Part shown: positions 26,117 through 34,064 of the stretch, piece after piece
Layout of the letters: each line of letters starts with the position of its first letter
Numbering within the stretch: the stretch's first letter is position 1
NCBI GenBank assembly: GCA_021799275.1
Contig: JAJZAT010000010.1
Span: 30,102-94,101, forward strand
Length of the DNA: 64,000 nt
Direction of reading: 5' to 3'
From: Bacillota bacterium
GTDB lineage: Bacteria > Bacillota > Sulfobacillia > JAJZYS01 > JAJYTV01
The notes under the pieces: generated by a model
Seen by the model: only the letters and a program-made list of their open reading frames with translations
Told to the model about the DNA's origin: nothing
Database searches by the model: none
Program-made: the position numbers and the translations under genes

Positions 26117-26630
26117 CGGAAGAGCCGCCGGCACCGATCCAGCAGGCCATGAGCAGTTCGTCGACGTCCTGGCCGTCGATGGAGTACTGACCCCTCCGCA
26201 CCGATTCCACCTCGTAGCCGCTACGCTCGAACAAGGCACGGCCAGGGGTGTTCGTCGCCAGAACACTCAGGGTGAGTTTACGCACCCCCACCACCTGCGC
26301 CCAGTTGCGCATCGCCGCGATCAAGGCCTGGCCGACGCCCTGGCGGCGCCTGGACTTGTCCACGACAATCGCCATCGAGGACACGTGGACGAGAGATTCC
26401 GTGGTGCCGCGCGAAGCGTAGAGGTAACCAGCAAGGTCGTCACCGTCGAACGCCACGAGCATCAGGTGGATGAGTGGGTCGGCAGAGGCCGCGAACTGCG
26501 CCTGCGCATCGGCGGTCAGGGGGAAATGGTCGACGCCGAGGGAGCGGTCCTCTTCCGCCACCTTGTTCACGAGGGCGACGATACGCTCGGCGTCTTCGGG
26601 GCGTGCGCTGCGGACTGTCGTCGTAAGCAT
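26109..26630 (-). CDS. GNAT-family N-acetyltransferase in the filament operon
   Basis: Acetyl-CoA dependent acyltransferase of the GNAT fold, 173 residues. Visible features are the N-terminal ARPEDAERIVALVNKVAEED, the beta4 strand MAIVVDKSRRRQGVGQALIA with the acetyl-CoA loop RRQGVG, and LSVLATNTPGRALFERSGYE, the typical C-terminal GNAT segment. Its acceptor is unknown. Position between fliD and a FliT-like gene, three bases after fliD, ties it to filament assembly; acetylation of flagellin, of a sugar precursor or of a chaperone is possible but only inferred. Confidence 0.88.
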   Translation of the reverse strand: MLTTTVRSARPEDAERIVALVNKVAEEDRSLGVDHFPLTADAQAQFAASADPLIHLMLVAFDGDDLAGYLYASRGTTESLVHVSSMAIVVDKSRRRQGVGQALIAAMRNWAQVVGVRKLTLSVLATNTPGRALFERSGYEVESVRRGQYSIDGQDVDELLMACWIGAGGSSDA

Positions 26631-26633
26631 GGG

Positions 26634-28046
26634 CTAACCTCCGCTCGAACTGGAGCTTGAACCCGAAGAACTGCCGCCATTGAGCATGGCCGTCAAGAGC
26701 CCGGAAAGCTGGTTCTTCTGGGTCGTCACGGCCATCAGCGCCTGCATCTCCTGGTTGAACTGGTCTTGCAGGGCGTTCTGCTGAATGGTGATCAGGCTCT
26801 GCTCTTGCGTCTGTTCGTTGGTGAGGTCCGAGATCTGGCTCTGGATGTCGGTCTGAATGCCGGCGATGATGCCAGTGCTGGTATCGCCGTAGTTGTTGAG
26901 GATAGTCCCGAGCTGTGTGGCCACGCCGCCGCTGCCCGTGAAGATGGCCTGCAGTGCCTGGGCGTTCGCCGTGGCGGCGGTCTGGAACGTACTCGACGAG
27001 AACGCCAGCTTCGTGGTGTTGTCGGACTGCAGGTTGAGCGTGATGCCGGCGTCGGAGACGCTCTGGTAGCCGACTGGCGCGGAGGAGTTGCTCGACAGCA
27101 GGGCGGAGTTGATCTGCTGCATGATGCCTTCCGCCGTCGGATCGCCCTGCAGGATGGCGCCCTTGCCCGTGTCCTTATTGATCTCGGCCTGGAGGGCGTT
27201 GTAGTCACCAACGAACTGGTTGATGGCCGATTGAGCCTGGCTGGTCGAGGTGGTGACGGTAATGGTCGTGGAGCCGGGTCCTTGCAAGTTGAGCGTGAGG
27301 CCGGGGACCGTCGTGGAGTCGGTGCCGGTGGTGCTTGTTGTCTGCACCCCGTTTACCGTATACGCCCAAGACTTGCCGGTGTTGGGCTGCTCCGTCATCC
27401 CGAGACCCGTGCTCCCTTCGAATATGCCACTTGGATCGCTGATGTTGAGCGCCTCGTATTGGGTGGAATCCACGGCGAGGTAATAGGAGGTAACGCCGTT
27501 GTTCGTGCCGCTCATGACGGTTGCCGTGGCGCCGGCGTCGACGGCATTGATCTTAGCGGCGATGGAGTTCAGACTGTCCGTCGACGCGACGCTGATCGAG
27601 GTACCGTTGATGGAGAAGCTGCCCTGGAGGTTCAGGGCGTTGGTCGCAGACGTCTGGGACGAGCCGAGCCACTGGTCATAGGCGCCGGCTGTGGTGACAT
27701 CTACGTTGTACGCTCCCGCCGTGGCGGTCGACGACGCGGTCGCTCCCACGACTCCCGTCGTCGAGACGGATGCAGCGGGTGCGGCCCACGTGGAGGCCTG
27801 GGACAGGGTGGTCGCGTCGCTTGCGAGCGCATTGACGTCAGATTGAATAGCGGACCAGGCTTGGGAGGTTTGCGTGAAGTTGGAGATCTCCGTGGATAAA
27901 GTCTGCAGGGGCTGTTCGAGCGCCGTCTCCTCTTCCTGCTGCAATTGCGAGAGCCCGGTCAGATTGAGACTGGGGTAGAGGGCCTGTAGGAGCTGTGGGT
28001 TATTGAGGAGACTTCCCAGTGGAGATGATCCACTGCTCAACGACAT
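26634..28046 (-). CDS. fliD: FliD, filament cap protein
   Basis: Caps the filament and assists flagellin folding. The FliD_N region (LNLTGLSQLQQEEETALEQP, TQTSQAWSAIQSDVNALAS) and FliD_C region (INQFVGDYNALQAEINKDTG, then DAGITLNLQSDNTTKLAFSS and LTNEQTQEQSLITIQQNALQ) are clear. The centre is Ser/Thr/Gly-rich. The C-terminus has a poly-Ser/Gly tail after LSGLLTAMLNGG. ATG 28046 overlaps the fliS stop (TGATG); a GTG one codon upstream is also possible. 470 residues. Confidence 0.95.
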   Translation of the reverse strand: MSLSSGSSPLGSLLNNPQLLQALYPSLNLTGLSQLQQEEETALEQPLQTLSTEISNFTQTSQAWSAIQSDVNALASDATTLSQASTWAAPAASVSTTGVVGATASSTATAGAYNVDVTTAGAYDQWLGSSQTSATNALNLQGSFSINGTSISVASTDSLNSIAAKINAVDAGATATVMSGTNNGVTSYYLAVDSTQYEALNISDPSGIFEGSTGLGMTEQPNTGKSWAYTVNGVQTTSTTGTDSTTVPGLTLNLQGPGSTTITVTTSTSQAQSAINQFVGDYNALQAEINKDTGKGAILQGDPTAEGIMQQINSALLSSNSSAPVGYQSVSDAGITLNLQSDNTTKLAFSSSTFQTAATANAQALQAIFTGSGGVATQLGTILNNYGDTSTGIIAGIQTDIQSQISDLTNEQTQEQSLITIQQNALQDQFNQEMQALMAVTTQKNQLSGLLTAMLNGGSSSGSSSSSSGG

Positions 28047-28411
28047 CACCCGCCTTCCGAGACGCCTTCGAACCCATCGCGGATATTGCTCAAAACCGAG
28101 ACGACACGATCGATCAGCACCACGTCGTGTGATGTATTGGCCATGCCCAATGTCATTTCAGCCCATGCGTAGAGATCATTCAGGTTCTGGCCGAGTTCTC
28201 CTGCCAGGTCGCGCGCGGCGCTGCGCAACTGCATGAGGACCTGTTGAGCGGCGATCAGGTGCTTGTTGGATGTGGCGAAGTCACTTTGCATCAGTGCGCG
28301 CTGCCCGACCAGGATGGAATCCACCAGCACCCGGAGCAGGGTGCCCATGGAGGCCTCATCGGGGGCAGCTTCGCGTTGGATCCGGCGATACGCGTTGATA
28401 CCGCTTGTCAT
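28046..28411 (-). CDS. fliS: FliS, flagellin export chaperone
   Basis: Cytosolic chaperone that binds the flagellin C-terminus. The FliS pattern is present: INAYRRIQREAAPDEASM, LLRVLVDSILVGQRALMQSD and the helices RDLAGELGQNLNDLYAWAEM. 121 residues, normal. It lies 79 bases downstream of fliC and is coupled to fliD. Confidence 0.92.
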   Translation of the reverse strand: MTSGINAYRRIQREAAPDEASMGTLLRVLVDSILVGQRALMQSDFATSNKHLIAAQQVLMQLRSAARDLAGELGQNLNDLYAWAEMTLGMANTSHDVVLIDRVVSVLSNIRDGFEGVSEGG

Positions 28412-28438
28412 TCAACCACCCTCACGAGCTATAGGTTA

Positions 28439-28469
28439 CTGGGCGCAGGGCGTGGAGCTCTGCGCCCAG
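28439..28469 (-). terminator. Strong stem-loop between fliC and fliS
   Basis: Perfect ten-base inverted repeat CTGGGCGCAG (28439-28448) and CTGCGCCCAG (28460-28469) with an 11-base loop, 21 bases after the fliC stop. No T run follows on the minus strand, so it is likely a partial terminator or a 3-prime mRNA stabiliser. That would let flagellin be made in excess over FliS and FliD. Confidence 0.7.
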
Positions 28470-28490
28470 TGTCGTTGGTCCCGTCAGACC

Positions 28491-30011
28491 TTAGGGAATC
28501 AGCTTCAGGAGCGCCTGGGGCATGGCGTTGGCCTGAGCCAGCATGCCGACACCGGCCTGCTGCAGGATCTGGTCGCGCGTGAGCTGCGACATGCCCTGGG
28601 CGATATCCGCGTCCATGATCTGGGCGCGCGCCGATGTAAGGTTCTGCGAAGATGCCTGGAGGTCCGACGCGGCGAACTGCAAGCGGTTCTGGTAGGCGCC
28701 GATCGTCGCACGCTGGTTGGACACCGTGTTGATGGCATTGCCCAAGACCGTAAGTGCGGCTTGCGCATCAGACTGAGTGGTGATGTCCAGTCCTGTCGAT
28801 GCAACGGCGTTGCCTGTGCCGTTCGTGTACGAAGTCGCAGCGCTGCCGCTCTGCACGATGTTGAAGGTTGCTTGGGTCGGCTGGGTTGTGATAGTCGGCT
28901 GCACGGTGCCGGACGCCGTATAGGTGTAAGCTGCGGCGGTCGTGCCGGCCGTATCACTCGTCAGTGTACTATTCGCAGCAAAACTTACCGAGCCGTTGCC
29001 CGATTGCACACTGATGGTCTGTCCGTGCGTGATGCCGCCGTCAATAGTGGTCGTCCCTGTGGAGGTTCCGCCAGTGAGCGTAAACGTGGTGGCGGTCGGG
29101 TTCAGCGTAAAGCTAGCCGTCTCGCTGCTGGCTCCGGCCGTAGACGTCGTGAGTGTCATTAGGCTGCCGCCAAGGTTGACGTTGTCGAAGGTGCCCGCGG
29201 TACCATTGTCGGCATAGGTCTGCGTTTGGCCGGTCGTGCTGTCCGTCACCGTTAGGGAAGTGGCACCAGCGTTTGCGGTAATGGTGAACGACTGCCCAGT
29301 GGTCCCTGTGTAGGCGCCCTTGATCGTCGTGAGAAGCGAGTTAGGGTCAGTGAGGTTTGAAACGGTCCAAGGAGCCACCGATGCGGTTAGTGTGTAGCTG
29401 CCGTTTGCAGCGCCGGCGGCCGTCACTAATTGACTTGCGTTGCCATTAACGCCCAGAGAGCTGACGATTCCGCCCTGGACGAGGGTGTTATACGTCTGGC
29501 CCGTAACGCCCAGAGAATACGCGTCTGCGGCGGAAATGGACACGCCGAGGGACTGATTCTGGTCGGCACCGATCTGAATCGACTGGTTTGTGAACCCGCC
29601 GCCCAGAAGGTTCAGTGTGTTGAAGTTCGTGTCGTTGGTGATCTGGCTGATCTGCTGGCTGTACTGGTTCATCTCGGCCTGCAGGGCGTTCAGGTCGGTG
29701 GAGTTGTTCGTGCCGGTCGCGGCCTGCGAGGCCAGGGACCGCATCGACTGCAGAATGCTCTGGATCTGGCCCAAGGCGCTGTCCGCGGTCTGGAACAGGT
29801 TGATGCCGGTCTGCGAGTTCTGGTAGGCCTGGTTCATGCCGCTGATCTCGCTCTGCATCTGCTGCGCGATCGCGAGCCCCGCCGGGTTGTCCGCTGCCGA
29901 GTTGATCTTCAGACCTGAAGACAACTGCCCGAGGACATTGGTCATGTCGGCCTGCGTGTTGCTGAGGTTCAGCCACGCATTCATGGCGGCGACGTTCGTG
30001 TTTACGAACAT
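28491..30011 (-). CDS. fliC: FliC, flagellin
   Basis: Filament protein. N-terminal D0/D1: FVNTNVAAMNAWLNLSNTQ, LGQLSSGLKINSAADNPAGL, QNSQTGINLFQTADSALGQI. C-terminal D1/D0: NAINTVSNQRATIGAYQNRL, IMDADIAQGMSQLTRDQILQ, AGVGMLAQANAMPQALLKL. Residues about 190-400 form a variable Thr/Ser/Gly-rich outer domain. Length 506. ATG 30011 has AAAGGA almost touching it and GGAGGG in a hairpin loop slightly further upstream. Its base composition is less GC-rich than its neighbours, as is common for surface-domain coding sequence. Confidence 0.97.
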   Translation of the reverse strand: MFVNTNVAAMNAWLNLSNTQADMTNVLGQLSSGLKINSAADNPAGLAIAQQMQSEISGMNQAYQNSQTGINLFQTADSALGQIQSILQSMRSLASQAATGTNNSTDLNALQAEMNQYSQQISQITNDTNFNTLNLLGGGFTNQSIQIGADQNQSLGVSISAADAYSLGVTGQTYNTLVQGGIVSSLGVNGNASQLVTAAGAANGSYTLTASVAPWTVSNLTDPNSLLTTIKGAYTGTTGQSFTITANAGATSLTVTDSTTGQTQTYADNGTAGTFDNVNLGGSLMTLTTSTAGASSETASFTLNPTATTFTLTGGTSTGTTTIDGGITHGQTISVQSGNGSVSFAANSTLTSDTAGTTAAAYTYTASGTVQPTITTQPTQATFNIVQSGSAATSYTNGTGNAVASTGLDITTQSDAQAALTVLGNAINTVSNQRATIGAYQNRLQFAASDLQASSQNLTSARAQIMDADIAQGMSQLTRDQILQQAGVGMLAQANAMPQALLKLIP

Positions 30012-30017
30012 GTCCTT

Positions 30018-30037
30018 TCCGCGCCCTCCGACGCGGA
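30018..30037 (-). promoter_or_regulatory. fliC leader hairpin presenting a GGAGGG loop
   Basis: Read on the minus strand: stem TCCGCG, loop TCGGAGGG, stem CGCGGA (30037 to 30018), ending seven bases before the fliC ATG. The loop holds a Shine-Dalgarno-like GGAGG and a GGA-in-loop motif, the form recognised by CsrA-type repressors in flagellin leaders. More GGGA repeats follow upstream (30041-30053). No csrA or fliW gene is in the window. The role is inference. Confidence 0.5.
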
Positions 30038-30099
30038 TTTCCCTTCCCTTCCCTGAAAAATCTTCTCCCCCGTCGAGGAGATTCTGGAGGGGAACCCTC

Positions 30100-30125
30100 G
30101 AGAGGTTCTACCTCTCCTATCGGAC
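30100..30125 (-). promoter_or_regulatory. Candidate sigma-28 -10 and palindrome upstream of fliC
   Basis: On the minus strand GTCCGATA (30125-30118) contains the CCGATA core of the sigma-28 -10 element, about 107 bases before the fliC start. No clear TAAA -35 lies 15 bases upstream. Directly downstream of the -10 is a perfect palindrome, GAGAGGT-AGA-ACCTCTC (30116-30100), at the expected transcription start, which could be an operator or a 5-prime mRNA hairpin. Confidence 0.4.
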
Positions 30126-30251
30126 ATGCCCCAGGGAAGTGGAGAGCCGAAATTTCGCCAATAGAACCTCCAGACTCGTATAGAAGGCGTCCGTCGTACG
30201 ATAGCGGCCCCAAACCGCCGGAAATCTCGCCTTTGCTTCTGCTTCTCTTGG

Positions 30252-30872
30252 CTAAAGCTTACGCATGGCCTGCAGACGCTTGCGTTCCTGGCGCAGCACG
30301 TAGGCGATGACGCGATCCTGGTCCATCTCCTTGATCTCCATGAAATCGCAGCCGATCAGGCGGCCACCCTGCGGTGCCTCGCCGGCGCGTACGACGTACA
30401 TGGTGAGGGGGATGGGGGCACCGCTTTCGAGGAAGAGCGTTGCGGAGACGATGTCCTGCTTCATGATGCCGGAGTCCTGTGGGCAGTGCGCGAGAAGGCC
30501 GCAGCCCGAGAGGTCGATCGCGCGGCAGGCCGTCTCGCCGATGATGAGAGGAAGGACCACCGGCGTGCGGTGGAAGCGCCGCTTGGCGAACCGCTGGATC
30601 ATCAGAGGCTGCCTCGCGGTCACACTTCCCTCGGGCGAGACGGACAGGACGTCCAGCTCCGCCACCAGAGTAGCCGTCTCGGTGTCGATGCGGGCGATGA
30701 TGTGGCTGCCAGCAGGGAACGGCACGCCGCGCCACCGTCTGCCCACGGGGGTAAACGTCAGCGAGCGGCCATCCTGTTCCGCAAGCGTCGCCGGCAGCAC
30801 CACAGGGCCGTCGGGTGTGGCACGCTCGAGCGACACCTCGGCGCCGATCGGAAACTGGGGTAGTTCTTCCAT
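30252..30872 (-). CDS. YcgR/MotI-like PilZ-domain c-di-GMP receptor
   Basis: Likely flagellar brake that senses cyclic di-GMP. An N-terminal YcgR-N-type barrel (about 5-95) is followed by a PilZ domain with both binding motifs: RFAKRRFHRTP (RxxxR, near 98-104) and IDLSGCGLLA (DxSxxG). The end, GCDFMEIKEMDQDRVIAYV, fits PilZ. 206 residues. It lies just upstream of fliC on the same strand with its own ribosome site (GGGAGG). Related proteins bind MotA or FliG and slow the motor; that role is inferred. Confidence 0.9.
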   Translation of the reverse strand: MEELPQFPIGAEVSLERATPDGPVVLPATLAEQDGRSLTFTPVGRRWRGVPFPAGSHIIARIDTETATLVAELDVLSVSPEGSVTARQPLMIQRFAKRRFHRTPVVLPLIIGETACRAIDLSGCGLLAHCPQDSGIMKQDIVSATLFLESGAPIPLTMYVVRAGEAPQGGRLIGCDFMEIKEMDQDRVIAYVLRQERKRLQAMRKL

Positions 30873-31090
30873 GCGATGGGCCTCCCGCAGGATGGCTGGC
30901 TCAGGCGTCTTGTGAGTTCGCAGGATAAAGTCTTTGGGTAGAGAATCAGGAGCGCAGTTCTCGCGCCCACGGTAGCAGATGGGCTAAAGTGGTTACAAGC
31001 GAGAATGGTACATTAGGACCTATTCGACGCAGAGTTCCCCATTCATGCTGCATTTACGATGATGGACGAAGGATCGGAGGTGACGACGAT

Positions 31091-31522
31091 ATGGCCGAAG
31101 ATCCCATGCTGAGCCAGGCGGAGATCGATGCTCTTCTTCGCTCGCTGCAGGACGAGCCGGCGCAGCCGGAGGCCCCGGCGGGGGCAGCGGCGGCTGTCGC
31201 AGCAGAGGCGGGCCCTCCGGCAAAGGCAAGGACAGGGGTCCCTGCGCATGCAGCCTATGATCTGCCGCCCGGATTTGGCCTCCTGCTCGGCGTGCACGTG
31301 TCGCTCTCCGTGGAACTGGGCAGCACGGTGCTGGAGCTGGGGGAGCTCTTGCAACTCGGGCGCTCCTCGCTGATCGTGCTGGACGGCCGCGTCGACACCC
31401 CCCTCATCCTGCGCATCAACGGCGTGCCCTTCGCCGAGGGTGTCGTCGTCGAGACGAACGGCCGCTACGGTCTGCGCATCACGGAACTCTTGCAGCCCGA
31501 GGAAGGAGCCAAGGCATCTTGA
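31091..31522 (+). CDS. Small FliN with an N-terminal CheY-docking peptide (mini-FliY)
   Basis: A 143-residue switch protein that combines two elements normally on larger proteins. Residues 7-16 read LSQAEIDALL, the peptide by which FliM or FliY captures phosphorylated CheY. After a Pro/Ala linker (20-60) comes a SpoA/FliN domain (GVHVSLSVELGSTVLELGEL, LGRSSLIVLDGRVDTPLILR, GVVVETNGRYGLRITEL). The CheC-like middle domain of FliY is missing. A free-standing CheX follows immediately. The frame is open to 30989, but ATG 31091 with CGGAGGTGA upstream gives a family-like start. It begins the chemotaxis operon. Confidence 0.88.
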   Translation: MAEDPMLSQAEIDALLRSLQDEPAQPEAPAGAAAAVAAEAGPPAKARTGVPAHAAYDLPPGFGLLLGVHVSLSVELGSTVLELGELLQLGRSSLIVLDGRVDTPLILRINGVPFAEGVVVETNGRYGLRITELLQPEEGAKAS

Positions 31523-31983
31523 ACGTCGAGTGGATCAACCCATTCATCCGCGCCGCAAACCACGTGCTCGGGGAGACGGTCTCGTTCAGCCCCGCGGAGC
31601 TCGGCCAGCTGCTCGTCGAAGAGATCCCCTACACGACGCAGGACGTCACGTGCATGCTCGGCGTCTCCGGCGTCCTCTCGGGCTCCGTGCTCCTCGGCAT
31701 GCCGGACTCCGTGGCTTCGGTCATCGTCGAACGCATGGTGGGACAGCCAACGCCCGTCTCGGATGCCCTGGGGGAGTCGGCGCTCGGCGAAGTCGTGAAC
31801 ATGATCTCCGGGTCCGCCCTGCGCTTTCTCGAGAGCGCGGGCTACACCTGCACCATCACCCCGCCCGTGGTCATCCGCGGACGGGGTGCCGTCATTTCCA
31901 CCGCGGCCAAGAAGCGGATCGTCGTTCCCATGCGCTATGGCGACGCCCTGATGCATCTCGCGGTGTCCCTGCAGCAGGGCTGA
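31519..31983 (+). CDS. cheX: CheX/CheC-type CheY-P phosphatase
   Basis: Phosphatase that removes phosphate from CheY. Residues around 92-99 read SALGEVVN, fitting the family motif (D/S)xxxExxN, followed about 21 residues later by ITPP. It opens with NVEWINPFIRAANHVLGETV, as CheX proteins do, and the strands GVSGVLSGSVLLGMPDSVA match CheX. 154 residues. TTG 31519 overlaps the stop of the mini-FliN gene, so both are made together, as if a FliY had been split into two chains. Confidence 0.88.
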   Translation: MNVEWINPFIRAANHVLGETVSFSPAELGQLLVEEIPYTTQDVTCMLGVSGVLSGSVLLGMPDSVASVIVERMVGQPTPVSDALGESALGEVVNMISGSALRFLESAGYTCTITPPVVIRGRGAVISTAAKKRIVVPMRYGDALMHLAVSLQQG

Positions 31984-31996
31984 GGAGGACAAACCC

Positions 31997-33067
31997 ATGA
32001 GGCGCATGCGCCTAGGGGTGGGCGCCGTAGGGTTCACCCTCGCGGATCCCCCCACCGACGCGACGGGACGGCCGCTGGCGCCGCGCGGCACCGTCATCGA
32101 TGCGGACCTTGCGCGCCGCCTGCAGGAAGCGGGCGTCCACATCGTTTTCGTCGAGGACCCCGCCTTCCAGGACCTCCAGTTCTCCTCGCTCGTCTCGCCG
32201 CCGACGCTGCGCCTCGCCGGCGCCGTGTTCCACGAAGCCCGCGAGCGCCTGCAGACGCGGCCCAAGGAACCCTTGCCCTACGTGCCCTTCTTGCACCTGG
32301 CGCAGGCGGTGATCCAGGATTCCTTCGATACGCCGCTCGACGTGGCCGCCGTGCTGCACCCGCAGAATCAGTCCCAGCGCGACGAGATCCACGCCCTCAA
32401 CCGCGCCAGCCTGGCGGTGCGGCTGGCGCAGGCCATGCGGCTGCCCCGCTACGCGGGGGACCTCGCCGCGGCTGGACTGGCCTGCGACCTTGGCATGCTG
32501 CTCGTGCCGCAGGACGTGCGATGGCGCCAGGGCGCCCTGACGCAGGCGGACATCGAGGCCTTGCACGCCCATGTGGCGTCGGGCCTGCGCTACGTGGAGG
32601 CACGAGAGGGCTGGACCGCGGTGACGCGGGCGGCGATCGCCCAGCACCACGAGCGGATGGACGGCAGCGGCTACCCGAACCGCATGCGCGGCGACGAGAT
32701 CCACCCGACGGCGCGCATCCTCGCGGTTTGCGACGTCTTCGCGGCGATGCTGCTGCCGCGGCCGGACAGGGGCGTCCTCTCGCCGGAGGAGGCTCTGGCG
32801 GAGGTGGACGGCGCCGCCGGCAGCCTCTTCGACTACGACACGGTGGTCGCGTTCCATCACATGGTGCCGCCGTTTCCGGTTGGGACCGAGGTGGAGCTCT
32901 CGACCGGCGAGCGCGCCGTGGTGCTGCGGGTGCCCACGGGCCTCAAGGCGAGGCCGCTCGTTCGGGTGTTCATGGACAAGGACGGCAACCGCCTAGAGGA
33001 GTTCGCGGAGCTGGATCTCAGCCAGCGCGACATGCAGGCGACAACCATACTTCGCGTGATCGCTTAG
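31997..33067 (+). CDS. Degenerate HD-GYP-domain protein
   Basis: HD-GYP family protein, normally a cyclic di-GMP phosphodiesterase. The GYP part is intact (AQHHERMDGSGYPN and VCDVFAAML, near residues 214-255), but the HD site is not: where active enzymes read HDIGK this one has CDLGM (LACDLGMLLVP), and the first ligand His of HSxRV is replaced (ASLAV). Loss of these metal ligands suggests it is a c-di-GMP sensor or scaffold rather than an enzyme. The last 65 residues form a beta-rich domain (VGTEVELSTGERAVVLRV). 356 residues; strong site GAGGAGGA before ATG 31997. It lies inside the chemotaxis operon. Confidence 0.85.
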   Translation: MRRMRLGVGAVGFTLADPPTDATGRPLAPRGTVIDADLARRLQEAGVHIVFVEDPAFQDLQFSSLVSPPTLRLAGAVFHEARERLQTRPKEPLPYVPFLHLAQAVIQDSFDTPLDVAAVLHPQNQSQRDEIHALNRASLAVRLAQAMRLPRYAGDLAAAGLACDLGMLLVPQDVRWRQGALTQADIEALHAHVASGLRYVEAREGWTAVTRAAIAQHHERMDGSGYPNRMRGDEIHPTARILAVCDVFAAMLLPRPDRGVLSPEEALAEVDGAAGSLFDYDTVVAFHHMVPPFPVGTEVELSTGERAVVLRVPTGLKARPLVRVFMDKDGNRLEEFAELDLSQRDMQATTILRVIA

Positions 33068-33092
33068 CTGGATCGTCCGGGGGGAAGACGCA

Positions 33093-33452
33093 GTGGCCAA
33101 GATCCTGGTGGTGGACGACGCCATGTTCATGCGCAGCAGGCTCCGAGGCCTGCTCGAGGGAGCGGGACATGCCGTCGTGGAAGCCGCGAACGGCAAGGAG
33201 GCCGTGGAGACCTTCGAGCGCGAGCGGCCGGCGCTCGTGTTGATGGATGTCACGATGCCCGAGATGGACGGTCTTGAAGCCCTGAAGCGCATCCGCCAGG
33301 GAAATCCAACGGCCCGCGTGATCATGTGTTCGGCGCTCGGCCAGCAGTCCATCGTGCTGGAAGCGATCAAAGCCGGCGCCAAGGACTTCATTGTCAAGCC
33401 ATTCAGGCCGGAGAAGGTGCTCGAGGCCGTCACCCGCCAAGTTGTGGGCTAA
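33093..33452 (+). CDS. cheY: CheY, chemotaxis response regulator
   Basis: Single-domain receiver, 119 residues. Acidic pocket VVDDAMFMR, phospho-acceptor Asp52 in LVLMDVTMPEMDG, Ser/Thr in MCSALGQQ and Lys in KDFIVKPF. The GQQSIVLEAIKAGAKDF sequence is typical of CheY in Bacillota and Thermotogae. Presumed to be phosphorylated by CheA and to bind the LSQAEIDALL peptide encoded at 31091. GTG 33093. Confidence 0.95.
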   Translation: MAKILVVDDAMFMRSRLRGLLEGAGHAVVEAANGKEAVETFERERPALVLMDVTMPEMDGLEALKRIRQGNPTARVIMCSALGQQSIVLEAIKAGAKDFIVKPFRPEKVLEAVTRQVVG

Positions 33453-33483
33453 GGCGTTCAGACTTTTCTATTACTACTTACGG

Positions 33484-33489
33484 TATAAT
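33484..33489 (+). promoter_or_regulatory. Probable sigma-A -10 box upstream of cheW
   Basis: A perfect TATAAT in an AT-rich island (33463-33490) between cheY and cheW, 45 bases before the cheW start. No good -35 is visible at 17 bases (GACTTT), though TTCAGA lies at a longer distance. It would give cheW-cheA-cheC-cheD-cheB-cheR an internal promoter. Confidence 0.5.
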
Positions 33490-33533
33490 TTGTTCGCCCA
33501 AAACTTGGGGATCGGGCGCCGGGGGATGAGCCT

Positions 33534-34064
33534 ATGAGCGACGGGGATCTGCAGTTCGTGCTCTTTGAGATCGAAGGCGTCCGGTATGGCGTGGAAGTGG
33601 AGAATGTCCTCGAGGTCATTACGCGCCCCGAGGTAAGCCAGGTGCCGTCCGCCCAGGATTTCGTCCAGGGCGTCATCAATCTTCGGGGCAAGGTCTTGCC
33701 CGTCATGGATCTGAGACGCCGCTTCCGCCTAGGCGGAGACTCCGCGCGGTCGACGCACATCGTCATCATGCAGCTGCACAGCGAGACGGCCGGGATCGCC
33801 GTGGACGGGGTGTCACAGGTGGTGCGCATCCCCGTCGAGTCGATCGAGCCGCCGCCCGCCGCGATCTCGGGACCGCAGGCGCGCTATGTCGTGGGCATCG
33901 CCAAGCTGCCGGAGTTCCTTGTCGTGCTGCTGGACCTCCAAAAGGCGTTCGAGGAGTCCGACATCGCCATCGACGCCGCGAACCATGCGGCCGTCGGCCC
34001 GGGTGGAGGCTACGCCGCCATGCCGGGCGAGGCGGGGAAGCGGGGGGCGGACCATGGCGAATGA
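33534..34064 (+). CDS. cheW: CheW, receptor-kinase coupling protein
   Basis: Links chemoreceptors to CheA. CheW fold features: QFVLFEIEGVRYGVEVENVL, PSAQDFVQGVINLRGKVLPV with the NLRG motif, and MDLRRRF. The C-terminus carries an extra 30 residues, Gly/Ala-rich (AAVGPGGGYAAMPGEAGKRG), of unknown use. 176 residues. It overlaps cheA by 11 bases. Confidence 0.95.
   Translation: MSDGDLQFVLFEIEGVRYGVEVENVLEVITRPEVSQVPSAQDFVQGVINLRGKVLPVMDLRRRFRLGGDSARSTHIVIMQLHSETAGIAVDGVSQVVRIPVESIEPPPAAISGPQARYVVGIAKLPEFLVVLLDLQKAFEESDIAIDAANHAAVGPGGGYAAMPGEAGKRGADHGE

Noticed and set aside
30981..31015. TAAAGTGG at 30985 as a sigma-28 -35 for the chemotaxis operon
   Set aside because: The sequence 15 bases downstream (AATGGTAC) does not resemble GCCGATAA.
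33093..33452. cheY as a sporulation-type Spo0A or other output regulator
   Set aside because: It is a single receiver domain with no output domain and lies in the chemotaxis operon.
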